DNA from: Symbiodinium microadriaticum
Taxonomy: Eukaryota > Sar > Dinophyceae > Suessiales > Symbiodiniaceae
Length of the DNA stretch: 64,000 bases
Assembly: GCA_001939145.1 (NCBI GenBank)
Contig: LSRX01000418.1
Coordinates: forward strand, 163,564-227,563
Direction: 5' to 3'
Below are positions 30,871-44,124 of this stretch, piece after piece. Position 1 is the stretch's first letter, and each line of letters opens with the position of its first letter. The notes beneath the pieces were generated by a model. It saw only the letters and a list, made by a program, of their open reading frames with translations. It did not search any database and was not told where the DNA came from. A program made the position numbers and the translations under genes.

Positions 30871-31075
30871 CTAGGGTTTAGGGTTATAGGGTTTAGGGTT
30901 ATAGGGTTTAGGGTTTAGCGTTGAGGGCTTTAGGGCTTATAGGGGTTTCGGGTAATTCAGGGGTTTAGGGCTCTAGGGCTTATAGGGTTTAGGGGATTGG
31001 GGGTTGAGGGCTTTAGGGCTTACAGGGTTTGGGGGGATTTTGGGGGGTTTAGGGGTTCGGGGGGTTTGGGCTGGG
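30871..31075 (+). repeat. G-strand telomere-like array (TTTAGGG and variants)
   Basis: TTTAGGG units mixed with TTATAGGG, TTGAGGGC and GGGGGTTT variants. It is the right arm of the inverted pair with 30105-30765. Confidence 0.85.
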
Positions 31076-32591
31076 AAGGTTCAGCTGATATCAGTGCCTA
31101 AAATGTTCGATAAGCCGAGGACCTGGGCTCCGCCTCTGGACGCAGCTGCAGTATTCCAAGCACGACTTTAACACTTCGGGCTGGCAGTGATGCCTAGTGG
31201 TTCTCGGGCCGAAGGAATAAGGGACGAGAGCCTAATTATTCTTCGAAAAGTTTCCGTTCCGGGGCAGGCATGTTGTATGGATTCCCTCGATCCCGTATAT
31301 GTCGTAGAAGGTCTTTGGCAGTGTTCGGACGGAGGGCTTCAGGGCTGGGAGAAGTCTCACTCAGCTGCTCAATCGCGCCCCAACGACCCTGGAGCCTACA
31401 CCCGAGCATGAGATCGTCACTGTTATTGTACCACTGTGTGTGTGTGTGCGCTTATATTCCCCAAGCCCGGAAGCCGAACGTTGCCTGTATCTCTGCTAGG
31501 TTAGGGTTCAAGATACAACTAGCGTCACTCGGGCTGAGCCACGTGATGGTTGAGTTCGCCACAGCCATAATTCCAACTGCTGTGCTCTTGCCAACCCTCG
31601 CCTGTCATCGGGGTGGTCTACTGAAGTGATTAGAAACAGCTCTTCTTAACCACTCTGAATTTGATGATGGGCACTTACTGGTTTGTGTGCTTTTTAAGGG
31701 TTTGGGCTTTTCGACCACATGCCTGGCTGATCACAGGTTGGGGGTTTAAGGCCCAGGGTCAGTGCTGTCTTCGAATTCGGAAGCATCGGGTCATGTAGAG
31801 GAGGCGCTGCAGGGTTGTCAGTGCAAACGAAGCCCAGATTTCCATCATCTTCAACACACAGAACACCGTAGTTCAGGAGCATGAAGAAGATATGAAGAAG
31901 CAAGATGATTGCATCGCATTTCCAAAAATGTGTTCGAAATTTGGCATGCCAAGGAATACTTCCTGAGAACCCAGCTTGCACACCACGTCCTACATTCAGG
32001 CAGGGGCAGGGAAATGTCTTGAGAAGAACGAACTACTTGAGAAGTGCAGCAACCCTGAAAAAAGGACAGCATTTATAACCCTACACAGCTGACAAGACCG
32101 AACATGTTTGAAGTTTCAACTAAAACTGGCACATTTGTTTTTGCATTTTACCTCACTTTACATTTCTAGCACTCAATCAGAGGAAACGGCCTTCCTGCTG
32201 GGCTCCTTCAAAAAACGATTGCAAGTTTTAGAAAATGCGGAGAAGGGTTTAGAGTTTATTGTTTTCACACAAAGCCGAAGGATACTTGCTCTGCGGAGCC
32301 TCAAGGGGTTCCTATTTTGGGGCGTGAGGCTGTTGGGGTAAAGTATAGACAATATACGTACCCTTCGAAAGGTTAACTGTTGAAAGATGTTGAAATTATA
32401 CAGGGGGGGTCTGTTGTTCTAGTGCCCGAAAGAAACCTAGGGATCCTTGCTCTGTACCTAGGATTGTGGTACATGGAGCCTCTGGGAGAGATGACCCGGA
32501 ACTTCGACGGAGATCCATCCCGCTATCCTGGACGCCTCGAAGTCCTCGATGGTCGGAATCCACGGCGGGAACCTCGGGGCTTCCCAGATCT
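31076..32591. other. No firmly supported gene
   Basis: The minus strand at about 31960-31745 is open and protein-like (KCDAIILLLHIFFMLLN, then LCVEDDGNLGFVCTDN), which could be an exon of a membrane protein. It has no ATG and no recognisable family, so it stays a suggestion. The rest shows nothing. Confidence 0.3.
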
Positions 32592-32693
32592 GGGGGTTTC
32601 CAAAAATAGGGGACCCTAAAAAAGTACCCTAAATGGTAGAATCCTTATTATAAGGACCCCAAGATAAGGTATCCCTAAATTTCGGAAACTCCC
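32592..32693. mobile_element. Foldback (MITE-like) element
   Basis: The left arm GGGGGTTTCCAAAAATAGGGG pairs with a right arm ending CCCTAAATTTCGGAAACTCCC, with a few mismatches. The centre is CCTTATTATAAGGACCCC, resembling the centre of family 3. Confidence 0.7.
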
Positions 32694-33239
32694 ATCTACG
32701 CATTCTTGGCAGGCTTTTTAAGGGTTGGCACAAGCGTTTTCAAGCTTCTGCAGGATTGCAACACTTTGTGCGCTTTAAACTTGGGGCATCTTTTCCCTCT
32801 GTGACAAGTCCGGATCCTACTATCCGGGGTTTACGGTTGAGGCACTCAGGGTATGCCAAAAATGCTTCGGAGGTTTAGCTGGGATGGATTGACGGATTTG
32901 AGGTCTCTCAGCCGAGTGAGTTCGTGCTGCTCATGAAACGGCTACTAATCCCGAACCCCCCTAACCCTCAACCCGAAAACCTAAACATGAAACCAGAATC
33001 CCTCGGAGCCAAATCCCTGCAACATTGGACCCTCAGCCCGCGACCCCTTCAGCCTTAAATGTCTTGGTGTAGCTTTCCAACGGTAGGACCCCAATTGTTC
33101 ATAAATTTTAGAAGTTTTGGAGAGCCTTAACCGAGAATTTCGATGCCGAAACTCCTAGTGGGCCCTCTATCCTGCATTACTTCAAGAGCCGCCACAGTAT
33201 CTGGGGAAACTCTGTCATATTCCAGGAAGCCCTAGCCCT

Positions 33240-33298
33240 CCAGGTACCTACTATACAGGGGTCTAGGGGCTCTAGTACCCTATATAGTAGGTACCTGG
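33240..33298. mobile_element. Short foldback element
   Basis: CCAGGTACCTACTATA is mirrored as TATAGTAGGTACCTGG around a 27-bp centre. It has perfect 16-bp arms. Confidence 0.8.
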
Positions 33299-33410
33299 GG
33301 GGTTCGGGAAGGATATGCTGTACGTGTGCTTGTGTGCTCGGGCCCGGAAGGTCTTCCTACATGGACGCCTTGTCCTTTGCGGGCAGTGCCAAGCCGACAA
33401 GCTCACCATC

Positions 33411-33463
33411 ACACACGCACTAACACCATCATCACCATCCTCATCACCACCACCACCACCACC

Positions 33464-33494
<31 letters not shown>

Positions 33495-33845
33495 GTATCA
33501 CCTTCATCAAAATTCTGACCATCATCGTAACATCATCGCATCATCACCACCATCATCATCATCATCATCATCGTCATCATCATCATCACCATCATCATCA
33601 CATCAGCATCATAAACTGATCCTCGTCATCGTCGTCGTCACCCTCCACCACCATCATCATGATCATCACTATCATTACCAGTGTCCTCTTCAGCACCATC
33701 ATCAACATCATCATCTTCTCCTTTATAACCACCACCATCGTCATGATCATCACCGTCATCAAGATCATCATCATCACCACCATCACCAGTATCATCGTCA
33801 CCATGACTGCCATCATCACCGTCAGCAGCAGCACTAGCATATCCA
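33411..33845. repeat. CAC/CAT triplet tract
   Basis: About 430 bp of CAC, CAT, ATC and related triplets, giving spurious poly-His/Ile/Met/Val frames. Compositionally related to 7985-8745. Confidence 0.9.
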
Positions 33846-33949
33846 TATACCTTTAGTACCTTGTTCCTTGCCACAGTCCCCGATGTCAATCATCCTGGGG
33901 TAGGATTTGTTTGCACGCTCCCTTGCTCTCTCGGCGCAGGGTTAGGCTT

Positions 33950-34025
33950 GGGGCTTAGGATTTAGGGTTCAGGGTTTAGGTTTCAGTGTTCAGGGTTTGG
34001 GATGTAGGGCTAAAGGATTGAGGTT
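33950..34025 (+). repeat. TTTAGGG-type block
   Basis: Degenerate units (GGATTTAGGGTTCAGGGTTTAGG) on the plus strand. Confidence 0.7.
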
Positions 34026-35560
34026 TGCGGTGCCACCGGGCGGCAGCCACTCCATTGCAAGCTTTTCGATCAGGAGTAGACCGGTGATGCTCGCTGCCGT
34101 GTGGCCTGAAGTCTCTTCGCGCTGTTGAGACATGTGCGGGCGGCTCGGCCACAAAATAACCCAAAGAAAATTGGTCATATACGGGTTGTAGGGAATCATC
34201 TAGCTGACTGCTTCGGCTCCTGCATGCAGGGATCTTGACTTCGTGTTGGTGGCAAAGATGTCTCTGGTATAGTCCAGCCCCGGCCGTCCAGGAAGGAGTC
34301 AGAGCTTATGAAATGCAAGAAGCGGTTCAGGGTTTAGGGCTTCTGGGTTTGGGTCGCATGCATCTGTGACGCACGTAAGGTTTGGTAAGTATCTATCCTC
34401 GTCCCCAGTCGCGCTGAAAAGAAAAAAAACTTGGTTCTCGAGCAAGAGTTCGAGAAATTCGGGTTTAGGAGTCTGAGGGCCTCTAGATTTCGGAGATGCT
34501 GGCTGTAGATTTCGGAGTTTAGTTATCATTGCCCGATGTGTATTCTTAAGCCTGGTGCTACATTGCTACATTAGACCACACCCGTCAGCAGAAGACTGAG
34601 ACAAAGCCACGACACTAACCGTGATGCATAGCTTGAGGCAGCATCCCACCATTCAGGGCCTTCAAGACACTTGCCTGAACACGTCTGTCACCCCCCGTGG
34701 CTGCACTTTGCACCGACCTTGAACCCTGAATCGTTTCGGGCCGATGCCTGGTAGGACCCACTGCGCCTTAACCTCAACTATGAAATATACCGCAGGTGTC
34801 CTTGTCATGGTTCTGGGGTGCATTTCTCATGTCCGGCTGTGGAGCTCTGTTGGTCAAAGCCCAGCAAAGTGGCCAAAGGTCGGGCCCAGCATGTCCCGGC
34901 GGAAAAGACTCTCAGACACTCGCCCCCACATGGCTTCGAGAACTGCGGCTAAGAGCCGGCAATGTTTCCGCAACAAAGAACGCGCAGCTTCCGGGCACGG
35001 GAAGAAGGTCTTTGGATTTTGCTGCTGATGGCCTTTGTGGCTGGCCATTCGTTCTCAATCCAAAATGTTTTATGCGACAGACAGATACCATGCGTTCCTC
35101 GAGCCAAAGGGAGCCACGAAGCACCCCAATCTCCAACTGCGTCGAGTAAAGGTGTCCTCAGACACTTCAGTGTCCTTGAGCAAGCCGTGCTGGACAAACG
35201 AAGCTAGCAACGTCCCAAGCCGAAATCGACGTCAAAATCCAGAAGCCACAGAATGATCACAAGCAAAAGCAAAGCAACGTCCTGGGTGGCATCTTTCAGG
35301 CTCTCTTCCGTGCCTGGATGCTCCGGCGCTTAGCTAGTGGATGGGTCGTGCCATGACTTCCGCCTGGTTTTTTAAGCGTGAAAAGATGGGGGAACTGTTG
35401 CGCACGACTTCAAGGTTTTGGGGCTTAGGTTGCTCCTGTCAAGGTGTAGGGTTTAGGGTTTAGGGGTAGTTTTCAGCGCCAGCTACAGATCGTTGCTTGC
35501 AGGAGTTGGCCACACGTCGGGGTTTTACCAGGCTCGCCCCTCATCCAGGCATCTTTTGAA
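34026..35560. other. No firmly supported gene
   Basis: An ATG-initiated 94-residue frame at 34744-35028 (plus) contains a signal-peptide-like segment (MKYTAGVLVMVLGCISHVRL) and then a basic region, without a known domain. Other frames overlap it on both strands, so I treat it as unproven. It is the only plus-strand candidate I would keep in mind here. Confidence 0.3.
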
Positions 35561-35667
35561 CAATATAGGGCCTTAACAGTTGGAATCGGGTTTGGGGGTA
35601 TTGTTTACTAAACTTATCATAAGGCACCCCCAAACTAGTCTTGGCAATTAAATCGGCCCCTACATTG
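35561..35667. mobile_element. Foldback element, family 3
   Basis: Arms CAATATAGGGCCTTAACAGT and AAATCGGCCCCTACATTG, inner arms GGGTTTGGGGGTA and ACCCCCAAAC, centre TATCATAAGGC. Same plan and length (107 bp) as 15711-15817. Confidence 0.8.
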
Positions 35668-36448
35668 ACCTTGGACCTTAAGCCCTAAGCGCAAAATCCT
35701 TTCGGGTCTGCCTGCAGGGATGCTTTGCAGGCTTCAACTTCGTTCTTCGCTGCAAAGTTTTGTTACAAGGCTCTGTGGAAGAAAGCGAGCTTAGGGCGTA
35801 CAGGTGGAGGACGATAAGAAGTCAACACGGATTATGGTTCATGAAGCTTCTCGTGATCCCTCCAGGCTTCGGAGAATTGAAGGATGTTTTAAGCTTATCT
35901 TTTCGCCCCAGACCCTAAACCCTGAACCCTAAATCCCCTAACCCCAAAAACCCCCAAGCCCCACACGACCCCCACCTCTGCTAAAGAACTTGACCCTGAT
36001 GCAGCTCGATGGGAACCCTCCGCTTGTGCCCGTGCCCTTAACTGTCTACCGCTCCAGCGGCATTAACGATAACAACTACAACTGCCAAAACCACGTCAAA
36101 ACTCGCAGCTTAAAGAACATCAGCCTTAAACACCAAGAACTCGAAAGCTCTACACTCTGAAGCCTTCCAGCTGCAATGAGGATTCAGGAAATTTGCGATC
36201 CCTCTCGAAGAACCCGAAGATGTGTGTATATATATATATATATACGTTCCTTGATACGGTCCACGAATCCAGCAACTCCCAACACCCAAAACCCTTAAGC
36301 GCCCTCAACTCTTAAACCCAAAGCCCTTATTGTAACATTGAAATGTAATGTCTTTAACCGAACATAGGTCCAGTCTTCAACAGTAAACGCCCCTATAGTA
36401 AGCCTGAGATATCGATAATCCCGTATGGCAACCCCCCGAGAGTTACAG
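35668..36448. other. No gene; CCCTAAA-like stretch and a (TA)n run
   Basis: Degenerate CCCTAAACC units at about 35910-35965 and a short (TA)n at 36226-36244. Nothing coding recognised. Confidence 0.5.
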
Positions 36449-36545
36449 TGGATGATATAAACCCTGCATTGCCCATAATAAGGAAAAGAACCATGATTCC
36501 CATAGTTTAGGGTCCCTGAAGTAATGCAGGATTTATACCAGCAAC
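36449..36545. mobile_element. Foldback element, family 4
   Basis: Inverted relative to 22764-22864. The left end GTGGATGATATAAACCCTGC continues ATTGCCC. The right end is GTAATGCAGGATTTATACCA then GCAAC. Length and centre (AAGGAAAAGAACC, CATAGTTTAGGGTCC) agree with the other copy. Confidence 0.8.
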
Positions 36546-36599
36546 AGTATTACAAGTTGAAGCCTCTTTAGGAAAGCCAAGTCCCAGACCGCCAGTCGC

Positions 36600-37324
36600 C
36601 GGAGCCACCGGAGCCCGCGACCCGGGGCGCGGGAAGAAGTGCTGAAGAGCTTCCAGGGCGTTCCAACGTAACAGCCTGGGAGTCGCTAGGACTCTTGTTG
36701 ACGAAACTTAAAACAGTATATCAGCAAAGCAATATATCAATACATAACAATAAATGAAAGTATGTTAGTGCTATAAATATTGTCATGTTATATAGATGAC
36801 CATGATAATCAGGGTTGTAATCAACCAGATATGTTCCTGAGCACGGTGCTTGAAATTGTGCTACCTAGCAAGAGCCCAGGTTGGACACCGCCTTTCCGCA
36901 GCGTTTCAGCACGCTCAAGATGATGGTACGACCGCGTGCCGGGCCGTTCTACTACAATTAGGCACTTCAAGGCATGCGTTTTCAATTGTCACAAGAACTA
37001 CCCGGCAGCATCAGTCAGAACTGGTGTGTTTGGAGTCGACGCTCTTTTCATGCGGAGATTTCGCTTTGGAGTGCGAACCTGTGAAGAAAACCTTTTGTGT
37101 CGTGCAGCGGTTCAACACTCAAACTGTCTGGACGGCCGAACATAGCTGGGCTTCGTATATGCAGAGGGACTAAGGATGGAGGCTGTAGATCTTCCCTACT
37201 TTCTACATTCGTAAACCCTAAACGACTTTAAGCGCCCGCACCTGAAGCATACATCTTAACGTGCTTTGGGCCCTAGGAAAGGGCAATGCTTGCTGGAAGG
37301 CGGCAAGAAGGATAAGCCCAGAAG
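36600..37324. other. No supported gene
   Basis: An open plus-strand frame at 36850-37173 reads protein-like in places but shows no domain and begins without ATG support from context. Confidence 0.4.
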
Positions 37325-37490
37325 CCCCTCCCGAAACCCCAAACCCTAACTAATTTCCACTATTGACAAGAACACCCAAAACTATTGATGTTTAGGGTTC
37401 TGGGTTTAGGAGGAACACCCAAAACCCAAATTTCCACTATTGACGTTCAGGGTTCTGGGTTTGGGAGGAACACCCAAAACCCTAAAACCG
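37325..37490 (+). repeat. Tandem repeat of about 62 bp
   Basis: TTTCCACTATTGAC ... GGTTCTGGGTTTAGGAGGAA then CACCCAAAAC is repeated at about 37355-37425 and 37430-37488. Both units combine a CCCAAAA and a GGGTTT part, so each can fold back on itself. Confidence 0.75.
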
Positions 37491-40383
37491 ACACTCTTCC
37501 CAGTATTCGGCCGGCACGCAGTGGAACGCTGCCGTCCAGGGAAATGAGGTCCAGGGATTTGCTCAGGGTCATGACCTCCCGAGCAGCTGGCATGAAGGTA
37601 GGTTGGGGACAGCCAAATAATTAAGAGTCCTTTGAGTATTGTAAGATGATAACAAAGCAGAAAGAAAGAATAAACATAAGAACAATACTAATAATAAGGG
37701 CCCTTGTAAAATCTATATATATATATATATACATACACATATCATCATCATCATCCTTAAGAGTCCTTATGTACCTACATTCCACCTTCTGACCTCCGGA
37801 GAAGGGCGCGGAGGATGAGTCTGACATACAAGTCATACAACGATGAAGTTTCCAGCATGTGGAGCAGTCTGGCATGCAAAAACTGTACTTCCAATTCTGG
37901 AGGGAGGATTGAACAGGTCCTGTAGCGGCTCTGAGTAACTTACATTTCAACTTCAAGCTTCCTGGCGGTACTGTACAGCGTTTAATGTTTAGGGTTTTGG
38001 TGGTTAGGGTTTTGGGTTTCGGGTTTAGGGTCTAGGGTTTAGGGTCACGTCATTAAGGTCCTGCGTCTGCCGATCTCTTGGACATGGGGCTGCAGTGTTC
38101 AAGGCAGACAAATCGTGGCCGCCGTGGCCCTTACCATAGAGAAGCCCAGGACACAGCGAGAGACCCGGCAGCATTGACAACCACAAGGTCCATGTAGATT
38201 TATGGTCTCCTGTCATATTTGTTGGCTGCCTGAAGATAAAAGCTGTTAAACGCTGTTAAACTAAAAACACAATGGAGGCTACAGGTAGGTTTATGGCTCA
38301 GGGTGAACCCCTAATCGCCCCAATCCTGAAAACTCCAACATGCACGGGCAGAAAACCTTAGCCAAATCATATGAAGTCAAGGTCTTCTGACCCGATGGAC
38401 AAGTCGGCATGTAAACCATTGACAAAGACCTCGCGCGCTAAGAACCAAGTTATGAACCCAAGACTTTCACGCTCAAGTCAACCTTAAACAAACGTCGGTC
38501 TCAAATCATGTGCCATGTCCTGAAAGCTGTCGGCCTACCGAGACAGCGCGAAACACCGGTAACACAGGCCAAGAACAACAACTGCCCCGAATACCAGGAG
38601 CTATCAAAGTTGTAGCATCGCGGAATTAAGCAAGAATCGAGAGCAAGGGGTCCTTCAGCCGGTGTTCGGATCCAGTTGGGGATTGGGCCCTTTCAGTAAA
38701 AAGCAAAAAAACGTACTGTCTAATTAGTCATATTCAAACAATGCCCCTCAACACCACAAATTCAACCCTTATCCCTAGCCCCAAGAATTGTCTGCGCAAC
38801 TTGGAACAAAGATGTGCCTTCCAATCGACATGGCTTACATATTAAGCCTGGACGCGCTTGAATGCAATGCCCTTTTGACGTACTCCTGCTTTCGTATTAT
38901 GGGATCCTAACGATGAGTGAAAGATACCGAGAACAGGTGCTGTAATTCAGGATCCGAGTATCTAGGCCCTACTGTAGATGTAGCTCATCTAAGCGTCATA
39001 AGTCATAAAAGCCCTATGAGTACAAACAGCAGAGCCTCTCCGGAACAACCTGCAGTGCCAACTCAAAGGCAAGAGTTTTGTCAAACATCAACAGCTGCCG
39101 TTCACCCCAAGTAATTTTGTCTTGATTATCTTCAATTTACAACAGGGCAATAAGGGGATACTATTCCCGTTAGCTTAAACCCTAAACCCTGAACCCACAT
39201 AAATCCAAAGCCCCAAACCCGCAACCCCAACGGTCCGGAGCTCTGTTGCCAAGTACCTCGGCTGCCTGAGAGGCTCCCAGCAGCTGCGAAGCTGCTGCAG
39301 TGGGCTCTAAAGCCGCCTGAGTTCCAGTTCCAGGGCTCCCTTTGAGGTTTCGAAATTTGGGCCTTGGCGTGTAATTAGGGGTCTAGGGTTTAAAGTTTCG
39401 AAGGGCATTTTGTTCCTCCTACTTCGCAAGGACGAGCCGGCAATGCAGGGTGTTCTGAGTCGGTTGTTGCTTCCTACATGCTTGCGTGCAGAAAACCCAC
39501 TCCCCCGAACCATGCCCTCCGAGCCTAGCCTTAAGCTTTAAGCCCTGTTTATAAACGGTTCTAGGGTTTAGGGGTTCAAGTTTAGGGTTCAGGGGTTCAG
39601 GGTTTAGGGTAACCCTGAGCCCGACGCCTTTCTTTAGCCGTCAAACAAAGACGAACCGAATCTTCCATACTGCACTTGGCCCGAAGCGACTGGCTACCAA
39701 GTCGCCGGTTGGATGGATGGACGGATGCTTGGATGGAATCATTAGGGTTTAGGGTTTCAGCAACCTCTCGCCATCCCTGATCCGTGAGCTCGTCATGCGG
39801 ACCGCTTGTTTGCGGGTTCAGCATCTGACGATCTATGCGTGATGTCTACAGTGCACAGTGCGGGCAGAGAATGTGGAGTACGAGACCTGCAGCCTTGAGC
39901 CCACAGGAGGGCCCCAAAAAATGGTAGCACTCCCATTGCTAGGTTGTAGTGCAGCCCCACTCGTCCCTGCACTGTGGCCTCTGGAAAGCAGGCATCATCC
40001 GCCGTTGAGACAGCCTAAGCTTCTTTTTCAGGATTTGGTGAGGCTTTGAGCTCACACCGATCAACCTGTCAAGGACCAACATGTACAATGTACACCAGTC
40101 TTCATGCCCTCATCTAGGACTCCGGTGCATGAGCCCCCGGTACCGTAATCGCATGAGGTCGGGTCTTCGCTGCCAAAACCCTCCCCACCCTCCAAAAATC
40201 ACACCCAAGACATACACTCGCAGATGTTCCAAAGGAGCCCTGTCCCTATGTACACTCACCAAAGCCCTCGTACCCTACTGCAGATTAATCCCGGCAGCCT
40301 CGAACGTTCTATGACTATAACCTTCAGCTTGCCAACCGAAGATGCCAATCCTTAAGCCCCTATCATAACACCTACCTGCACCC
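37491..40383. other. Long gene-free stretch of about 2.9 kb
   Basis: Contains a (TA)n and CATCAT run near 37712-37757 and TTTAGGG-type runs at 37985-38045, 39380, 39555-39610 and 39745. A CCCTAAA run lies at 39175-39220. Small open frames occur on both strands, none recognisable. Confidence 0.5.
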
Positions 40384-40495
40384 TGAAAACGAACCCTAAA
40401 CTCCGAACCCGACGCCCCTATCTTGGAACCCTTACTGAACCCTTAAGTGAACCCTAAACTCCGAACCCGAAGCCCCTATCACAGAACCGTCACTG
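40384..40495 (+). repeat. Tandem repeat of about 63 bp
   Basis: GAACCCTAAACTCCGAACCC followed by GA(C/A)GCCCCTATC occurs at about 40390 and again at about 40450, followed by similar AGAACC bases. Confidence 0.75.
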
Positions 40496-40797
40496 GGTTC
40501 AAGTCGGTGCCGGGTAGCGCTAAGCAGCTGCGCCGTGCGGAGGGCTCGGCGAAGGTCTCCCGGAGATGCCGCTGCGACCTCTCCAGGCAGTCCAATATAA
40601 CGGTAGAAGGTTTGAGATGCTATAAGGCTACGGGTTCAGACTTTTTATGGAAACTCCGTAAAAAAAGGGGAGAAATATAAATATCTGCTTAACCTGGTCG
40701 AAAAACCAAGTCCCTAATTTCCCGAAGGTCCTGCAGGGTTTAAGGCCGAGGCTTGAAACGACATAAACCTGCGTCTCTCCCAGCTGCAAACCATGAG

Positions 40798-41310
40798 AGT
40801 TTAGGGTTTAGGGTTTAGGGTAGGATAGAAAACAGCAAATGCTGGTTTGCCCTACATGAACTTAGACGAACCCCCCTAAGCGCGACAAGCTCCACTCCAG
40901 GCATCGTGCTAAACGCACCACCCGACAGAGCAACCTTAAGACCCATTCCTCGCGATCTGGATCCCATACCCTTAAGGGTTAAGGGTTTAGGGTTTAGGGT
41001 CAACCCCACCTCCTTCTTGGAGGTTTACAGGCAAGCACTTATCACCGAATGATAACTGTGCTGATGCGCCGAAACCTTCCACCCTAAACCAAAAAACCTT
41101 TAAATTAAACCACAAACCCTTAAACCCTAAATCCTGGCAGTTATACGATGAAGCAACTAAACCCTAAACCCTAAATCCTGAACCCCTAAACACTAAGCCG
41201 GTGCAGCTGGGCCTGCTGGCAGAGGCCTTCGGACAAGGGCCGATCTTCCTGCCTGGTCCACGGTTTAGGGCTTTAGGGTTTAGGGCTCAGGGTTTGGGGT
41301 TTAGGGTTTA
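40798..41310. repeat. Cluster of telomere-type blocks of both orientations
   Basis: TTTAGGG at 40800-40825 and 40975-41000, CCCTAAA at 41090-41190, TTTAGGG again at 41265-41310. Each has three to six units with short unrelated spacers. Confidence 0.75.
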
Positions 41311-41439
41311 TAGCTGAGGCCCGAGTTACCGGCATATATATTCTTGTAGGGTCTACGCTCTCACAACTCGGACAAGCCAGGCGAGGTCGCAGCGTGCGAA
41401 GTAGGGTTCAGGATTTAGGCATTAGAGCAGATCAGGGCA

Positions 41440-41525
41440 CTTAGCAAGGAGGATTGCAAGATGTTATAAGCAAGGTAACCATACTTAGAACCCTGATTAG
41501 AGTACTTGTAACTTATAGCCTCCTA
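41440..41525. mobile_element. Family 1 foldback relic
   Basis: AAGGAGGATTGCAAGATGTT then ATAAGCAAGG on the left, ACTTGTAACTTATAGCCTCC on the right. It has the family 1 layout but heavily mutated arms. Confidence 0.4.
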
Positions 41526-43129
41526 AATCACCCAACACCCGCAGAATGAGGGCCATGCGGGGCTCGGAAACCCACATCCCCAACACATACGGTTTCAAGG
41601 CTTCAAGCATCGGACACCCGGTGTGGCCTCGCCACTTCTGCAAGCTTGCGGGTGATGAAGATGTCCTTGAGGTCTTCCGGGAACAGGGAACAGAAGACCC
41701 TAACGACGTACCTAGAAACCGCAACTACCCACTATTGCAATATTACGTACATCCCCAAACTGAAAGGCCTGCTAGTGGGTTCTGAAGGACACTTTGGCAG
41801 GTTCTTTGTTTGATGCCAAAACAGGGCTGCAATGAAGATCGCTAGGTTCATGGTTTATGGTTCCCTTTATACTTCGGCCTACTAGGCTCCGTTTTAGGCT
41901 TACTATGGTATTCGTCTTGGCTGGCTTTGCGACTTGGCTCGCCCACTAACAACGTAGACAAACAAAACACAGAAAGATAGATAGCCAGTCTAAAGTACAC
42001 GGAAGACTGAGGTTGCATTTGCACAGAACTGAGTAAAACTCACATACATGCATATGTGTGTGTGTTCATAATTTGTATGAATATGTGTAATTATGTATGC
42101 ATGCAAGCACATGAATGTCTGTCTGTCTGTCGGTCGATAGGTAGGTAAGTCCAGGTATGTAGATAGGTAGGTAGCTAGCTAGGTACGTGCGTAACTAAGC
42201 AGATGTCCCTGTCATTCTGCGTCACTTTAAGTTAAGATAATGCCAGTCTCCAGGCACTCAACTGAAAATCAATCTCAGCTCAACGATTTGTGCATGCAGT
42301 CCTTTAAACCCTGAATAGCAAACTCGGCATCCCAAGCCTTGGTGTATCAGGACCGGCACTTCTTCTCTCCCAGCCGAGCATCTCACGGAGCTTCGCAGGT
42401 GTTGGCACAATTGAAGCAAGAATGTAGGTTAGAAAAGTAGATACCCGACGATCTTAGAAAGCCAGTTGCTTATGCAAGGGATAAATACTACGACGGTACA
42501 ACTCCGGGGACAGCAACCTACCACTCAAAACATCCTTCAATTGGAGCCATCCAATTAATGCCGCGAAGTTGCTGCGAGGGTGATGCCTTGGACTTTAGGG
42601 TTTTTTGCCGAGGGTTGAGGGTTTTAGGGCTTGGGAGTTTATGGTTTCGCTGTGGAGAACTTTCTCAAGCCTTAACATGTCGAGGAAAAAATCAGCTTCC
42701 TTGCTGGGCATGAGCGGAATTTGCAGGCTAGCTGCAACCTGTTGACTACGGCGGGTCTAGCTTTCTAAGCGCTTCTCCCTCCCAATCTGTCCTTCTCTGT
42801 CCTGAAAACCAAGGGGAGGCAAGCGTATGGGATGCAAGGATCACACGGAAGGAAACCCTGAACCTTAAGCCGAATTCCTGAACCCATTTTATCATGAGTC
42901 CTTTATCCCAAGGACGGCACCCCAAGAGGCCAACTAGTTATTCCTTTAAACATCGGTCACAGGGAGCTGCATCGAAAAGAGCTGTTCCGGAGTCAAAAGA
43001 CTTCTCGAAGAGTCTATGTGCCCAAAGGGTATATACCTTGGCCCCCAAGTACCCCTGTAGGGACTACGCTAAGGCCAAAGTACAGACTATGAGGGCACAT
43101 GGACCCTTAAACCCTAAATCCTAAACCCT
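41526..43129. other. Gene-free stretch
   Basis: Simple repeats at 42117-42185 (GTCT and GGTA tetramers). No recognisable gene. Confidence 0.5.
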
Positions 43130-43220
43130 ACTTGGAGGTTCATGGGTATTTATGAGTGGAATTATAGCTATAGTTACCCTACTTATAACCCTACTTATAA
43201 CTACCCATGAACCTCCAAGT
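43130..43220. mobile_element. Foldback element, family 1 (best-preserved copy)
   Basis: ACTTGGAGGTTCATGGGTA on the left is perfectly mirrored by TACCCATGAACCTCCAAGT on the right. Inner arms are TAGTTAC/GTAACTA-like and CCTACTTATAACCCTACTTA. Length 91 bp. Confidence 0.85.
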
Positions 43221-44092
43221 ATGGTACTCTTCTAGAACCCTTATGGGCACACGGTACTTTAAGGGTTTCTGCACATGACGGACTTCGGAACTCCGTAAAC
43301 ATGAGCAGGTGTAAAAATGGCAAAGAAAAAACGGAGGCCCAAATTGAGATTCTGACTATTCCAGGCTGCCCCGAAGCCTTAAACGTTTAACACCCACCAA
43401 CAATCCTACGAACACACTAAAAATCGTGTAAACTTGAATCGAAGCCAAGGCATTCTGAAGTTGAAGGAGCGTCATTCCCAACACCCACCCCCCCCAAACA
43501 AAAAGGTGCCAGGGCGAGATGCGGATCTCCAAGCACATCTTCCAGAGCGCAGTATCCTTTCTGGATCGTTTTCAGAGACTCCACGGCCGTGTGATTAAAA
43601 CCAGCACCTTATATCATATGAATGATCCTCTTATTAGTTTGCGTTCGATTCCTTTATTGAGGGGTGTTGGAGAATCTCTGGGTTTCTATTCAAGTTCCCA
43701 TGGCTCTGGGCTTGGTTTAAAGATTTCAGGGTCAAGGGGTTTCGGGTCGGAGATCTGGCAGCTTAAAAGTTCGTAAGACATCTACAGCTAAGGCCTCCAG
43801 TACTGGGCTACTGGGTTTCATAATGTAATTACGGACAGTAACCTACGATTTAGGTCCGAAAGGGGTCCTAGGTACTGTTATCGAGGGATACTTTCCCAAA
43901 TCATAACAGTAATTCCTAATATAGGAACCCTACATTCTACATAGGTACTTTGGACGCTTTGGGGGTTTAGGGAGTCTTATGGCAGAGCTTAGCGGCACGG
44001 CTTCGAGTTTGGAGGTCCAGGATGGCTTGCGAAGCACGTGCGCTGTTTGGGAGACCGAGGGACCAGGTGACTAGACAATGTGTGGAGCATTG

Positions 44093-44124
<32 letters not shown>

